Part shown: positions 1 through 6,920 of the stretch, piece after piece
Layout: the number at the start of each line of letters is the position of its first letter
Numbering within the stretch: the stretch's first letter is position 1
Assembly (NCBI GenBank): GCA_031269635.1
Contig: JAISYY010000363.1
Span: 1 to 7,121, forward strand
Direction of reading: 5' to 3'
DNA length: 7,121 nucleotides
Source of the DNA: Tannerella sp.
Lineage (GTDB): Bacteria; Bacteroidota; Bacteroidia; Bacteroidales; Tannerellaceae
The notes under the pieces: model-generated
Told to the model about the DNA's origin: nothing
Seen by the model: only the letters and a program-made list of their open reading frames with translations
Database searches by the model: none
Position numbers and translations under genes: made by a program

Positions 1-59
1 TGTTCGCCGAATATCCGCTTAAAGGTCAGGTCATTTTTGGGATCAAGATAGCGTGCCAT
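1..59 (-). CDS. Rpn-family recombination-promoting nuclease / putative transposase, N-terminus (partial, runs off left edge)
   Basis: The minus strand starts at ATG 57-59 and reads MARYLDPKNDLTFKRIFGE before leaving the window. This is the hallmark N-terminus of the Rpn / PDDEXK_2 family (TIGR01784 type), in which an F-K-x-(I/L)-F-G segment precedes the nuclease core. Known members are PD-(D/E)XK DNA endonucleases that raise RecA-independent recombination, and some act in phage defence. They are often multicopy in Bacteroidales genomes. Only 19 codons are visible, so the catalytic residues and integrity of the gene cannot be judged. The start is supported by the family-typical opening and by a promoter ending about 31 bases upstream. 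No Shine-Dalgarno is present; the leader is A/T-rich. The open frame that runs through this point in another phase has no family resemblance. The family call is confident; the exact activity is not. Confidence 0.85.
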   Translation of the reverse strand, partial: MARYLDPKNDLTFKRIFGE

Positions 60-90
60 GATTCATTTAATTTTAATGTTGAACATGCGG

Positions 91-121
91 CAAAGATAAG
101 TAATATTGTTCGAAAATTCAA
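91..121 (-). promoter_or_regulatory. Bacteroidota-type promoter (-33 TTG / -7 TATCTTTG) for the Rpn gene
   Basis: On the minus strand the sequence TATCTTTG (forward 91-98) matches the TAnnTTTG -7 consensus exactly. A TTG -33 element (forward 119-121) lies 20 bases upstream of it, within the accepted 19-21 spacing. Transcription would begin near position 84, giving a leader of about 25 bases before the ATG at 57-59. The placement suggests the Rpn gene is transcribed independently of the rel operon. Confidence 0.65.
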
Positions 122-195
122 TAGTATGTGGTGCGGAAAAATAACGTGTAAAAGTTTTACGGATTTAATAGGAACGGAAAGATGAAAATTGCGGA

Positions 196-390
196 TTAAA
201 TATTTTTCCCGACCGCTTCGACGTCTATCTGCAAAATTTGTGCGATCTGCTGAGGCGACATGCCCTGCGCGGCAAAAGTTTTGACTGCATTTGCTATCAT
301 GCTGTCCTTTTGTGCAAGCGCTTCCTGCAGTTTCTTCCGTTCTTCTTCGCCTTCCGCACAGCCTTGCGTAAAACCTTCGGTTTTGGAGGT
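196..390 (-). pseudogene. Orphan C-terminal tail of an Rpn-family nuclease / transposase (5' truncated)
   Basis: The minus-strand frame ending at TAA 196-198 is open back to a stop at 439-441. From about position 390 it resembles the Rpn C-terminal tail. It has an E-G-F-x-Q-G-x-A-E-G stretch, then a charged E/K-rich helix, then A-V-K-T-F-A-A-Q-G-M-S-P-Q-Q-I-A-Q-I-L and D-V-E-A-V. That is the usual 'G-(L/M)-(S/D)-x-x-x-I-A-x-I-x-G-L' small helical end of the family. About 64 codons are intact. The nuclease domain and a normal start are missing: between the upstream stop and codon 31 of the tail there is no ATG, GTG or TTG. The first in-frame ATG (298-300) would give a 34-residue peptide and has an AAAGGA four bases upstream. 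It sits between rel and an independently promoted Rpn gene in the same orientation. It is most simply a deletion remnant of a tandem copy, though expression as a small protein cannot be excluded. Confidence 0.7.
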
Positions 391-464
391 ATTTATGTAT
401 GCAAATATCCCGCGTGAATTGGGTGCAAACCGTGCTATTTATTTCGCAATGCTTAGCGGCCTGT

Positions 465-2729
465 TCAGTCGGCGATGCGCGATACGGACTGGATGTTTTT
501 GATTTTGGACAGGGCGATGCACATCTTCTGGATGTCTTCGACGTCATGAACCATCATGTTTATTTTGCCCTCGAATACGCCGTCTTTCGTTTCTACGATC
601 AGGCGGATGATGTTTACGTTGAAACTGGATATGGTCCGGGCAATGTCGGTAAGAACGCCAACGCCGTCAATGCCGGTGACGTGCAGCGTCGCTTCGAAAG
701 AGCTGCTGGTGTGGTTGCTCCATGTGGTCGACAGGATGCGTTCGCCGAAATTGCTTTTGAGGCGGATGCCTAACGGGCAGGAGCGTTTGTGCACAATCAC
801 GCTGTTGTCGTCGTTGATGAAGCCGAAGACGTCGTCGCCCGGAATCGGTTTGCAACAACTTGCGACGACGTAATTGCGCCGGAAAGCTTCTTCCCGCAGT
901 TCATAAGGCCGCGTCCTGTCGAACTGCGGTTTTTCGGGCGACAGGGCGGGGGAGGTTATTATCAGGGGCTTTTTCTTGCCTACTCCAAATGCTTTCTTTA
1001 CGTATTTCAGAATCACGTTGCCGTTTTTTTCCTTGAGCAGTTTCCGGATGTTTTCCGGGATGGCGACGTCGCCCTTTTCGACGGCGTAGTAGAAATCTTC
1101 GCGCCTGGAGAAGCCGAAGAACGTGGTCAGTTTGTCAAGGTACGACTGCGTCGGTTCGAGAGACGTTTTGCCAAAAGCGTCCATCACCTTTTTTTTGCCG
1201 GCGTTGGCCATTTCCTTTCTTTCGCGCCGGAGTACGGATTCTATCTTTGTGCGGGCTTTTGCGGTGGTGACATAGTTCAGCCATTCGATGTTCGGATGCT
1301 GGGATTTTGAGGTCAGTATTTCAACCTGGTCTCCGCTTTCCAGCTTGTGGCTCAGGGGTGCCAGGTGATGGTTTATTTTTGCCCCGATGCAGGTATCGCC
1401 GATATTCGTATGCAGGTCGTAAGCAAAATCAAGTGCGGTAGCTCCTTTGGGCAATGTTTTCAGTTCGCCTTTGGGAGTAAAGACGAAAATCTCGGACGAG
1501 AAAAGGTTCATCTTTATGGTATCAAGAAAGTCAAGCGTGTTCGGATTAGGATTTTCGAGAATCTCCGTGATGGTCTGCAGCCATTTGTCGAGTTCGGTAT
1601 CTTCCTCCACATTATTTTCCTTGTATTTCCAGTGTGCGGCAAACCCTTTTTCGTCGATTTCGTCCATGCGTTTGCTGCGTATCTGTATTTCGATCCACTG
1701 TCCGTCAGGCCCCATGACGGTGAGGTGGAGCGCCTGGTAGCCGTTGGCTTTCGGGCGGCTCACCCAGTCGCGGAGGCGGTCGGGGCGGGTACGGTAGATG
1801 TCGGTTATCGCTGCGTAGATGTCCCAGCACAGGTTTTTTTCGTCCACGTCGCCCGTAGGCCGGAATATGATACGTATGGCAAAAATGTCGTAGATGTCTT
1901 CAAACGGGACGCTTTTCGTGTTCATTTTATTCCATATCGAATAGGCCGACTTTACGCGGGCTTTCATTTCGTATGTCAGGTCGAGTTCCTGCAACCGTTG
2001 ATGTACGGGCCTGGCAAAGTTGTCGAACAGGCGCTGGCGTGATTCCTCCGTATTCTTCAGTTTTTCGTTTATTGTCCGGAAATCTTCGGGATGTTCGTAT
2101 TTGAAGCTCAGGTCTTCGAGTTCCGATTTGATGGCAAACAGTCCTAAGCGGTGCGCCAGCGGCGCGTAGATAAACATGGTTTCGCCGGCAATCTTAAATT
2201 GCTTGTCTGTCCGCATGGCGCCCAATGTACGCATGTTATGCAGGCGGTCGGCCATTTTTATCAGGATCACGCGGATGTCGCTGCTCATGGTGAGGAGCAG
2301 TTTCCTGAAATTTTCAGCCTGCTTGGAATCCTTATCGGCGAATATATCCCCGGAGATCTTCGTCAGCCCGTCTACCAACTGTGCGATTTTGTCGTTGAAC
2401 ATGTTGGCGATATCCTTTACCTCATATTCCGTATCTTCGACGACGTCATGGAGCAGCGCCGCGCAGATGGATGTTGAGCCGAGTCCCATTTCCCCGCATA
2501 CGATGCGGGCGACGGCAATGGGATGCATGATATAAGGGTCTCCGTCGCGGCGCTTAACGCCGGCATGAGCTTGTTTGGCGAAGTTAAACGCTTTCGTTAT
2601 GCGTTCTACCTTGCGACGGTGGTTGGAACTCAGGTATTCACCCATAAGAGCTTCAAACTCTTTCTGGATCATCAATTCATCTTTCATCAACAGAAGATCC
2701 TGTTCCCTTTTATTTTTTTCGCTCATCAT
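465..2729 (-). CDS. rel: Bifunctional (p)ppGpp synthetase / hydrolase (Rel/SpoT)
   Basis: This cytosolic, ribosome-associated enzyme makes (p)ppGpp from ATP and GDP/GTP and also hydrolyses it to control the stringent response. The protein has 754 residues, a normal long-RSH length. The HD hydrolase domain (about 45-200) keeps R60, H69, H94-D95, E98-D99, D161 and N165. The synthetase domain (about 250-370) keeps the R-x-K-x-x-x-S motif at 258-264, D281, the N-G-Y-Q-A-L-H loop at 329-335 and E347. Both activities are therefore predicted. A TGS domain (about 413-473), a helical region, a conserved C-C motif (625-626) in the zinc-finger-like domain and a C-terminal ACT domain (about 677-754) follow. 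Two adjacent ATGs (2727-2729, 2724-2726) could start it; I chose the first because of the Shine-Dalgarno 7 bases upstream. It begins 14 bases after the lytic transglycosylase stop and is probably last in the parA-parB operon. Bacteroidota often carry more than one RSH gene, so naming it relA or spoT is a matter of convention. Confidence 0.96.
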   Translation of the reverse strand: MMSEKNKREQDLLLMKDELMIQKEFEALMGEYLSSNHRRKVERITKAFNFAKQAHAGVKRRDGDPYIMHPIAVARIVCGEMGLGSTSICAALLHDVVEDTEYEVKDIANMFNDKIAQLVDGLTKISGDIFADKDSKQAENFRKLLLTMSSDIRVILIKMADRLHNMRTLGAMRTDKQFKIAGETMFIYAPLAHRLGLFAIKSELEDLSFKYEHPEDFRTINEKLKNTEESRQRLFDNFARPVHQRLQELDLTYEMKARVKSAYSIWNKMNTKSVPFEDIYDIFAIRIIFRPTGDVDEKNLCWDIYAAITDIYRTRPDRLRDWVSRPKANGYQALHLTVMGPDGQWIEIQIRSKRMDEIDEKGFAAHWKYKENNVEEDTELDKWLQTITEILENPNPNTLDFLDTIKMNLFSSEIFVFTPKGELKTLPKGATALDFAYDLHTNIGDTCIGAKINHHLAPLSHKLESGDQVEILTSKSQHPNIEWLNYVTTAKARTKIESVLRRERKEMANAGKKKVMDAFGKTSLEPTQSYLDKLTTFFGFSRREDFYYAVEKGDVAIPENIRKLLKEKNGNVILKYVKKAFGVGKKKPLIITSPALSPEKPQFDRTRPYELREEAFRRNYVVASCCKPIPGDDVFGFINDDNSVIVHKRSCPLGIRLKSNFGERILSTTWSNHTSSSFEATLHVTGIDGVGVLTDIARTISSFNVNIIRLIVETKDGVFEGKINMMVHDVEDIQKMCIALSKIKNIQSVSRIAD

Positions 2730-2736
2730 GTTCAGG

Positions 2737-2742
2737 CTCCTT
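2737..2742 (-). promoter_or_regulatory. Shine-Dalgarno sequence for rel
   Basis: The minus strand reads AAGGAG 7 bases before ATG 2727-2729, in the 14-base gap after the lytic transglycosylase stop. A canonical Shine-Dalgarno is uncommon in Bacteroidota, where most genes rely on A-rich leaders. It supports the first of the two tandem ATGs as the start and suggests independent ribosome loading rather than translational coupling. Confidence 0.6.
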
Positions 2743-2743
2743 T

Positions 2744-4267
2744 TTATCCCTGCGGGATTTTTAATATCTGACCGATACGCAGGTTTGCGTCTTTTAATCC
2801 GTTGACTTCCCGGAGACGCTTGATGGTTACTCCGGGATATTTTTTAGCAATGGCGTACAGCGAATCGCCGGATTGCACCTTATAAGATATATAGCCCTGC
2901 TGCGTTTCTGCGCTCCGGGCGGCGGTTCCGGATATTTTTGCTGCGGGTTCCCGGGCTGTCCCGGCGTTTTTTGCAGCAAAAGTGAGTCCGCCGTTATCAA
3001 TAAAAACATTCAGTTTACGCCCTTTTGCGACGCGCGAGCCGCTTATCCCGTTCCATTTCCGCAGATTCTGGGCCGTTACCCCGTATAAATTGGCAATCGT
3101 ATAAACATTTTCGCCGGTCTGTACGGTATGCGTTATTTTCTCCCTGCGCTTTTCCGGTTCGCCGGCGTCGACGGGGGTGCAGTGAGCCAGCAGTTCTTCC
3201 ATGCGGTGCACAAACAGCGTATCCTCCTTTTCGATGAAGGCAAAAGCCCTGTCAACAGGTAAACGCAAGACCGAAGGCTGTATGTTTCCCGGTATGATTT
3301 CCCGTTTATATTGCGGATTATAAAAGCGTACGGCTTCTTTATCCATTTGCAGGATCTCTGCAACCTGTTCAAAGTGAAGCGCACGTTCGACCATCAGGGT
3401 GTCGGTCGCTACGGAAAAGTCGGCGCGAATGGGGCAGATATTGTGATCGCAATGGTAGGTCATTACATAAGCGACAGCGATGAACAGCGGGACATAGGAG
3501 CGCGTTTCGCGCGGAAGGTAAGGGAATATTTTCCAGAAATCGGTTTGCCCGCCCGAACGCCGTATGGCCTTATTTACGTTTCCGGGGCCGCAATTATAGG
3601 CGGCAAGTACCAGGTGCCAGTCGCCATACAGTTCGTACATCTCTTTAAAATAGCGGCAGGCCGCTTCGGTCGATTTTTCAGGGTCGAGGCGTTCGTCGAT
3701 GAGGCTGTTTATTTCCAGGCCGTACACTTTGCCCGTAGGCAGCATGAACTGCCATATTCCACAAGCCCCTACGCGCGAATGGGCGACCGGGTTCAGGGCG
3801 CTTTCGACGACGGCTAAATATTTCAGTTCGAGGGGCAGGTTGACGGCGTCGAGCTTTTGCTCGATCATCGGGAAATAAAAATCGGCCATTCCCATCATAT
3901 AGCGTACCATATTACGCAGGCGTCCGGCATACAGGTTGATACATTTGCGCACGGTTTCGTTATAGGTCATCGGCACAACACAGGGCATTTTCTTCATCCT
4001 CAACCGGTATATCGAATCGGGGAAATACGGATCCTGATCCCCGTCTTCACAAAAATCTTCCGGTTTTGAGAAATGCCGGGCATGCCATCCCTCAAGCAGT
4101 TTATTCATATCGGCGTCGAGGCTTTCGGGTAAAAAACCTATGATCGAATCATACGGCTGGAGACCGGACAGGGTATCGCTTACATTCTCTCCCTCCTGTT
4201 GCGCTATCACTGCGATAAACGGGAGAAAAATCAATGATGTTAAAATAAAATACCGCCTTATATCCAT
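2744..4267 (-). CDS. mltD: MltD-like LysM lytic transglycosylase
   Basis: A 507-residue exported peptidoglycan lytic transglycosylase, which cleaves the MurNAc-GlcNAc bond to leave a 1,6-anhydro end. An N-terminal signal peptide (positively charged D-I-R-R, hydrophobic core about 7-20, likely cut after A22 in V-I-A/Q) sends it to the periplasm. There is no lipobox cysteine, so unlike E. coli MltD it is probably not a lipoprotein. The SLT domain (about 130-265) has catalytic E155 in V-V-E-S-A-L-N-P, then G-I-W-Q-F-M (170-175) and A-A-Y-N-C-G-P-G-N-V (222-231), all typical of the family. Two LysM peptidoglycan-binding repeats lie at about 378-423 and 460-505, separated by an Ala/Thr-rich linker. 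The start is the ATG giving the signal peptide, 13 bases after the DUF5683 stop and without an evident Shine-Dalgarno. Co-transcription with parAB would link wall remodelling to chromosome partition, but that is inference. Confidence 0.93.
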   Translation of the reverse strand: MDIRRYFILTSLIFLPFIAVIAQQEGENVSDTLSGLQPYDSIIGFLPESLDADMNKLLEGWHARHFSKPEDFCEDGDQDPYFPDSIYRLRMKKMPCVVPMTYNETVRKCINLYAGRLRNMVRYMMGMADFYFPMIEQKLDAVNLPLELKYLAVVESALNPVAHSRVGACGIWQFMLPTGKVYGLEINSLIDERLDPEKSTEAACRYFKEMYELYGDWHLVLAAYNCGPGNVNKAIRRSGGQTDFWKIFPYLPRETRSYVPLFIAVAYVMTYHCDHNICPIRADFSVATDTLMVERALHFEQVAEILQMDKEAVRFYNPQYKREIIPGNIQPSVLRLPVDRAFAFIEKEDTLFVHRMEELLAHCTPVDAGEPEKRREKITHTVQTGENVYTIANLYGVTAQNLRKWNGISGSRVAKGRKLNVFIDNGGLTFAAKNAGTAREPAAKISGTAARSAETQQGYISYKVQSGDSLYAIAKKYPGVTIKRLREVNGLKDANLRIGQILKIPQG

Positions 4268-4280
4268 AATATATCTGGTT

Positions 4281-5069
4281 TTAAAAAGTCATACATATAT
4301 TCAGCCCGAAACTTCGGGAATTGCACAGCGTGGACGGACGAATCTCCGGCATTACGTGAAAAGACAGGTCCGGCGAGACGTCGAAATCAAACATTTGTGC
4401 GTCCACATAAGAATCTGCAATGCAGATGAGATAAAATGCAACGCTTAGGATAATGCTCAAATCCCGGTAACGACGGTAGAAGTCCTTACCCGATTTCAGC
4501 TGGTTATGAAAGTTTGTATTGGTCAGGTAGGATGCCGGATCTCTGTTTGCGCCGATAAAGTCTTTCCAACTCTGGCTCCAGCTTCCGGGATCGCTGCTTG
4601 CCGGATCTTTGATATAACTGTCATAATCCCTTTTTATATCAAAATAAGCCCGGCTGTAATCCTGGAGGTTTTTATTGTTCCATGTTATGGCGTAGATGAA
4701 GCCGACGAAACCTCCGTAAACGATCGGCAGTTTCCAGTACTGGCGGTTGTAAGCCTGTCCGAATCCCGGGAATATTGCCGCCATGAGATAGGCTGTCTTG
4801 GGATCGGGCTTGAATGATGTCGCGTCTTTGGGTGCATTTTCTTCAATTATGGCCCCTATTGCCGAATCCGGAAGGATGACGAACAGACTGTCGTCCTCAC
4901 GGAAAGGCACGGAATCATTGCCTGTGTTTAAGAAAAACGTAGAATCGTCGGTTTTTTTTATTTCGGGGATTGTATCCTGGGCATGTACTGTCCGGGTAAT
5001 GCCGGACAGCAAAAGGCTTATGGCCGATACTGCAAGACAGGACTGTTTAAAAAATATTCCCTTACACAT
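4281..5069 (-). CDS. DUF5683 family exported/membrane protein of unknown function
   Basis: A 262-residue protein matching the Bacteroidota DUF5683 family by its core (about 90-225): A-Y-L-M-A-A-I-F-P-G-F-G-Q-A-Y-N-R-Q-Y-W-K-L-P-I-V-Y-G, then a W-N-N and tyrosine-rich stretch, and D-A-Q-M-F-D-F near the end. An N-terminal signal sequence (hydrophobic 11-22, possible cleavage after A30 in V-H-A/Q) is followed by an acidic, low-complexity segment to about residue 85. Two or three further hydrophobic segments (about 93-103, 114-129, 204-219) suggest it is membrane-embedded. The biochemical function is unknown. It starts 4 bases after the parB stop and ends 13 bases before the lytic transglycosylase, so it is almost certainly co-transcribed with both. 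The location suggests an envelope role. No catalytic motif is evident. Confidence 0.88.
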   Translation of the reverse strand: MCKGIFFKQSCLAVSAISLLLSGITRTVHAQDTIPEIKKTDDSTFFLNTGNDSVPFREDDSLFVILPDSAIGAIIEENAPKDATSFKPDPKTAYLMAAIFPGFGQAYNRQYWKLPIVYGGFVGFIYAITWNNKNLQDYSRAYFDIKRDYDSYIKDPASSDPGSWSQSWKDFIGANRDPASYLTNTNFHNQLKSGKDFYRRYRDLSIILSVAFYLICIADSYVDAQMFDFDVSPDLSFHVMPEIRPSTLCNSRSFGLNICMTF

Positions 5070-5073
5070 ATAT

Positions 5074-5955
5074 CTATTTAATTCGGTCCAGCATACTCAT
5101 AATAGACGTCAATTTCTCATCGGAATCGAAGGGGATCGTTATTTTACCTTTCCCTCCGGCATTATAACTCAACTGTACTTTCGTATTGAAAAACTTGGAG
5201 AGATGTTCCTTGAGAATTTTAAATTCTTCGGGCAGTTTGTTCCCGTGTGTCCTGTTTGTTTTTTTATCGGTATATGTTCCTGTTTCGTTAATGTATCTGG
5301 CTATTTCTTCCACACTGCGGACAGACAAATCTTCGTTCAGTATCCGGTCATTCAAGGCAAGCTGAATTTCCGGGTCTTCAACGGACAGCAACGCCCGTGC
5401 ATGGCCCATATCAATGGTTTTGTTTTTTATGCAGACCTGTATTTCGGCAGGCAGTCTGAGCAGGCGCAGATAATTGGAGATCGTCGTGCGTTTTTTCCCG
5501 ACGCGTTCGCTCAACTGTTCCTGTGTCTGTCCCGAACTGTCGAGCAATTTCTGGTAAGCGAGCGCTGTTTCTATCGCGTTCAGGTCTTCACGCTGGATGT
5601 TTTCGAGCAAAGCCATTTCCATGATATTCTCGTCGCCGGCAGTCTTTATGTAAGCCGGAATGCGTTCCAGGCCGATCATTTTTGCCGCGCGGTACCGGCG
5701 TTCGCCGCAGATGATTATATATCGTTCGTCGCCGGTTTCTTTCAGGGTTATTGGCTGTATCACGCCAAAATTACGTATGGACACGGCGAGTTCGCTGAGA
5801 GTTTCTTCTTCAAAAACAGTACGCGGCTGATTCGGATTAGACTCAATCCTGCTTAATTCAATCTCGTTAAGTGATGATGAACCGCTTGTATTAAGCCCGT
5901 CGCTCGTAAGAAGCGCTTCCAGCCCGCGTCCGATAGGTTTTCTTTTCGTTGTCAT
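5074..5955 (-). CDS. parB: Chromosome-partitioning protein ParB (Spo0J), CTP-dependent parS clamp
   Basis: ParB binds parS DNA, loads and slides as a CTP-dependent clamp, and stimulates ParA ATPase. The 293 residues show the expected order. An N-terminal ParA-contact peptide has R-G-L-E-A-L-L at 10-16. The N-P-N-Q-P-R motif is at 40-45. The CTPase/ParB-N domain has G-E-R-R-Y-R-A at 84-90 and E-N-I-Q-R-E at 118-123. The helix-turn-helix is at about 143-165 (E-Q-L-S-E-R-V-G-K-K-R-T-T-I-S-N-Y-L-R-L-L), and a C-terminal dimerisation segment lies at about 240-293. The length is normal for a chromosomal ParB. It follows parA by 17 bases, with a GGGAG Shine-Dalgarno-like sequence 9 bases before its ATG. 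No canonical parS is visible in the window. It is a chromosomal (Soj/Spo0J) rather than plasmid type, given the neighbours. Confidence 0.97.
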   Translation of the reverse strand: MTTKRKPIGRGLEALLTSDGLNTSGSSSLNEIELSRIESNPNQPRTVFEEETLSELAVSIRNFGVIQPITLKETGDERYIIICGERRYRAAKMIGLERIPAYIKTAGDENIMEMALLENIQREDLNAIETALAYQKLLDSSGQTQEQLSERVGKKRTTISNYLRLLRLPAEIQVCIKNKTIDMGHARALLSVEDPEIQLALNDRILNEDLSVRSVEEIARYINETGTYTDKKTNRTHGNKLPEEFKILKEHLSKFFNTKVQLSYNAGGKGKITIPFDSDEKLTSIMSMLDRIK

Positions 5956-5964
5956 ATAATATTA

Positions 5965-5971
5965 CTCCCTT
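5965..5971 (-). promoter_or_regulatory. Shine-Dalgarno-like sequence for parB
   Basis: The minus strand reads AAGGGAG directly after the parA stop codon region and 9 bases before the parB ATG at 5953-5955. It supports that start and indicates separate ribosome entry on the parA-parB message. Confidence 0.45.
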
Positions 5972-5972
5972 A

Positions 5973-6743
5973 TTATCTTTTTGAGTCTTTTTCTATTAAT
6001 TCTTTTGCCAACTGCATGTGGTTTATCGCACCCTTGGAATCCACCTCGTAAAGGATTGCCGGTTTGCCCGATCCTGCGGCTTCGACTAATTTTATGTTGC
6101 GCTGTATGACGGTCGTGAAAACCAGGTCCCGGAACAGTCGTTTTATTTCTTCGTAATACTGGTTTGCCACACGCAGGCGTGCGTCGTACATCGTAATCAG
6201 GAAACCTTCTATTTCAAGCGGAGGGTTCAGTTTGGACTTGATAATCTTAATCGTATTCAACAGTTTGCTTATTCCTTCGAGGGCGAAGTATTCGCACTGG
6301 AACGGAATGATAACGGAATCGGCAGCCGTAAGCGCATTGACGGTTATCAGACCTAACGAAGGAGAGCAGTCGATCAGTATATAATCGTATTTCTCCTTTA
6401 ACGGCAGGAGCATATTGCGCAGTATATGTTCGCGCCTGTCGAGGTTGAGCATCTCAATTTCAGCCCCGACCAGGTCAATATGCGACGGAAATATATCCAG
6501 GTTACTCATCTCCGAATGTACGATCGCAACCTCCGGTTCCACACCGTTTATCAAGCTTTCGTAAATAGAATGTTTGAGAGAATTTATTTCCAGCCCGAAA
6601 CCGGACGAAGCATTCGCCTGCGGGTCTGCATCGACGACCAGTACATTCTTCTCAAGCGCAGCCAGTGAAGCTGCCAGATTAATCGTTGTAGTAGTTTTAC
6701 CCACTCCCCCTTTTTGATTTGCCAAAGCGATAATTTTACCCAT
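5973..6743 (-). CDS. parA: Chromosome-partitioning ATPase ParA (Soj)
   Basis: A MinD/ParA-type P-loop ATPase that binds nucleoid DNA as an ATP dimer and, with ParB-parS, moves replicated origins apart. The 256-residue length and absence of an N-terminal DNA-binding domain fit chromosomal Soj (type Ib-like size). The deviant Walker A K-G-G-V-G-K-T-T is at 11-18, including the signature lysine K11 and K16. The V-V-D-A-D-P-Q-A-N switch is at 36-44 and Walker B I-L-I-D-C-S-P-S at 122-129. The start is ATG 6741-6743, giving M-G-K-I-I-A-L-A-N-Q, the standard family opening. No Shine-Dalgarno is seen; the leader is A/T-rich. It is first in the five-gene run, with candidate promoter elements in the 215 bases behind it. 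Confidence 0.97.
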   Translation of the reverse strand: MGKIIALANQKGGVGKTTTTINLAASLAALEKNVLVVDADPQANASSGFGLEINSLKHSIYESLINGVEPEVAIVHSEMSNLDIFPSHIDLVGAEIEMLNLDRREHILRNMLLPLKEKYDYILIDCSPSLGLITVNALTAADSVIIPFQCEYFALEGISKLLNTIKIIKSKLNPPLEIEGFLITMYDARLRVANQYYEEIKRLFRDLVFTTVIQRNIKLVEAAGSGKPAILYEVDSKGAINHMQLAKELIEKDSKR

Positions 6744-6860
6744 CTATTTTAAAATAATTAGTTGTTAATGGTTTATTTGTTAATATGTTGTCACGTGCTT
6801 AAAAAAGCCGTTCCCTATTGCATTTCACTGATTTCTGCTTGCAAAAATAGACACTTTTCC

Positions 6861-6920
6861 GGCGAACTTACCGGACGTGTTGATAACTTACCAATATTGT
6901 TGACAACTTGCAAAAGTACA
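6861..6920. repeat. Three phased, imperfect 20-bp repeats upstream of parA
   Basis: On the plus strand three consecutive 20-base units begin at 6861, 6881 and 6901: GGCGAACTTACC..., TGATAACTTACC... and TGACAACTTGC.... They share an AACTT core in the same register. Units 1 and 2 share AACTTACC, and TGTTGA(T/C)AACTT is repeated at 6878-6889 and 6898-6909. A 20-bp period places the copies on nearly the same helical face, as in operator or iteron arrays. On the minus strand the last two read TTATCAACA and TTGTCAACA, one and two changes from the DnaA box TTATCCACA. The first unit is diverged, and no binding protein can be named. Confidence 0.4.

Noticed and set aside
370..384. Perfect 6-bp inverted repeat AAAACC-TTC-GGTTTT as a terminator after rel.
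   Set aside because: The stem has only two G-C pairs and a 3-base loop. On the minus strand there is no U-tract beyond the stem itself, and it lies inside the Rpn-tail coding sequence.
26..547. Long minus-strand open frame of 173 codons covering the rel 3' end and the left intergenic region.
   Set aside because: It is out of frame with rel, with the Rpn tail and with the Rpn start it overlaps. Its translation is Arg/Cys-rich and resembles a shadow frame.
4798..5856. A 352-codon plus-strand open frame opposite parB and DUF5683, and similar plus-strand frames at 789-1310, 1347-2042 and 3311-3817.
   Set aside because: They are antisense to well-supported genes, lack recognisable domains, and arise from codon bias on the coding strand.
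6787..6800. CACGTG core (6792-6797) upstream of parA as a possible parS site.
   Set aside because: Canonical parS extends the palindrome to TGTTTCACGTGAAACA. Here the flanks (GTTGT and CTTAA) are not symmetric and mostly mismatch, so only the 6-base core fits, which is expected by chance.
6858..6875. TCCGG-8-CCGGA inverted repeat as a leuB terminator.
   Set aside because: The stem is only 5 bp, it is about 85 bases past the leuB stop, and no U-run follows on the minus strand.
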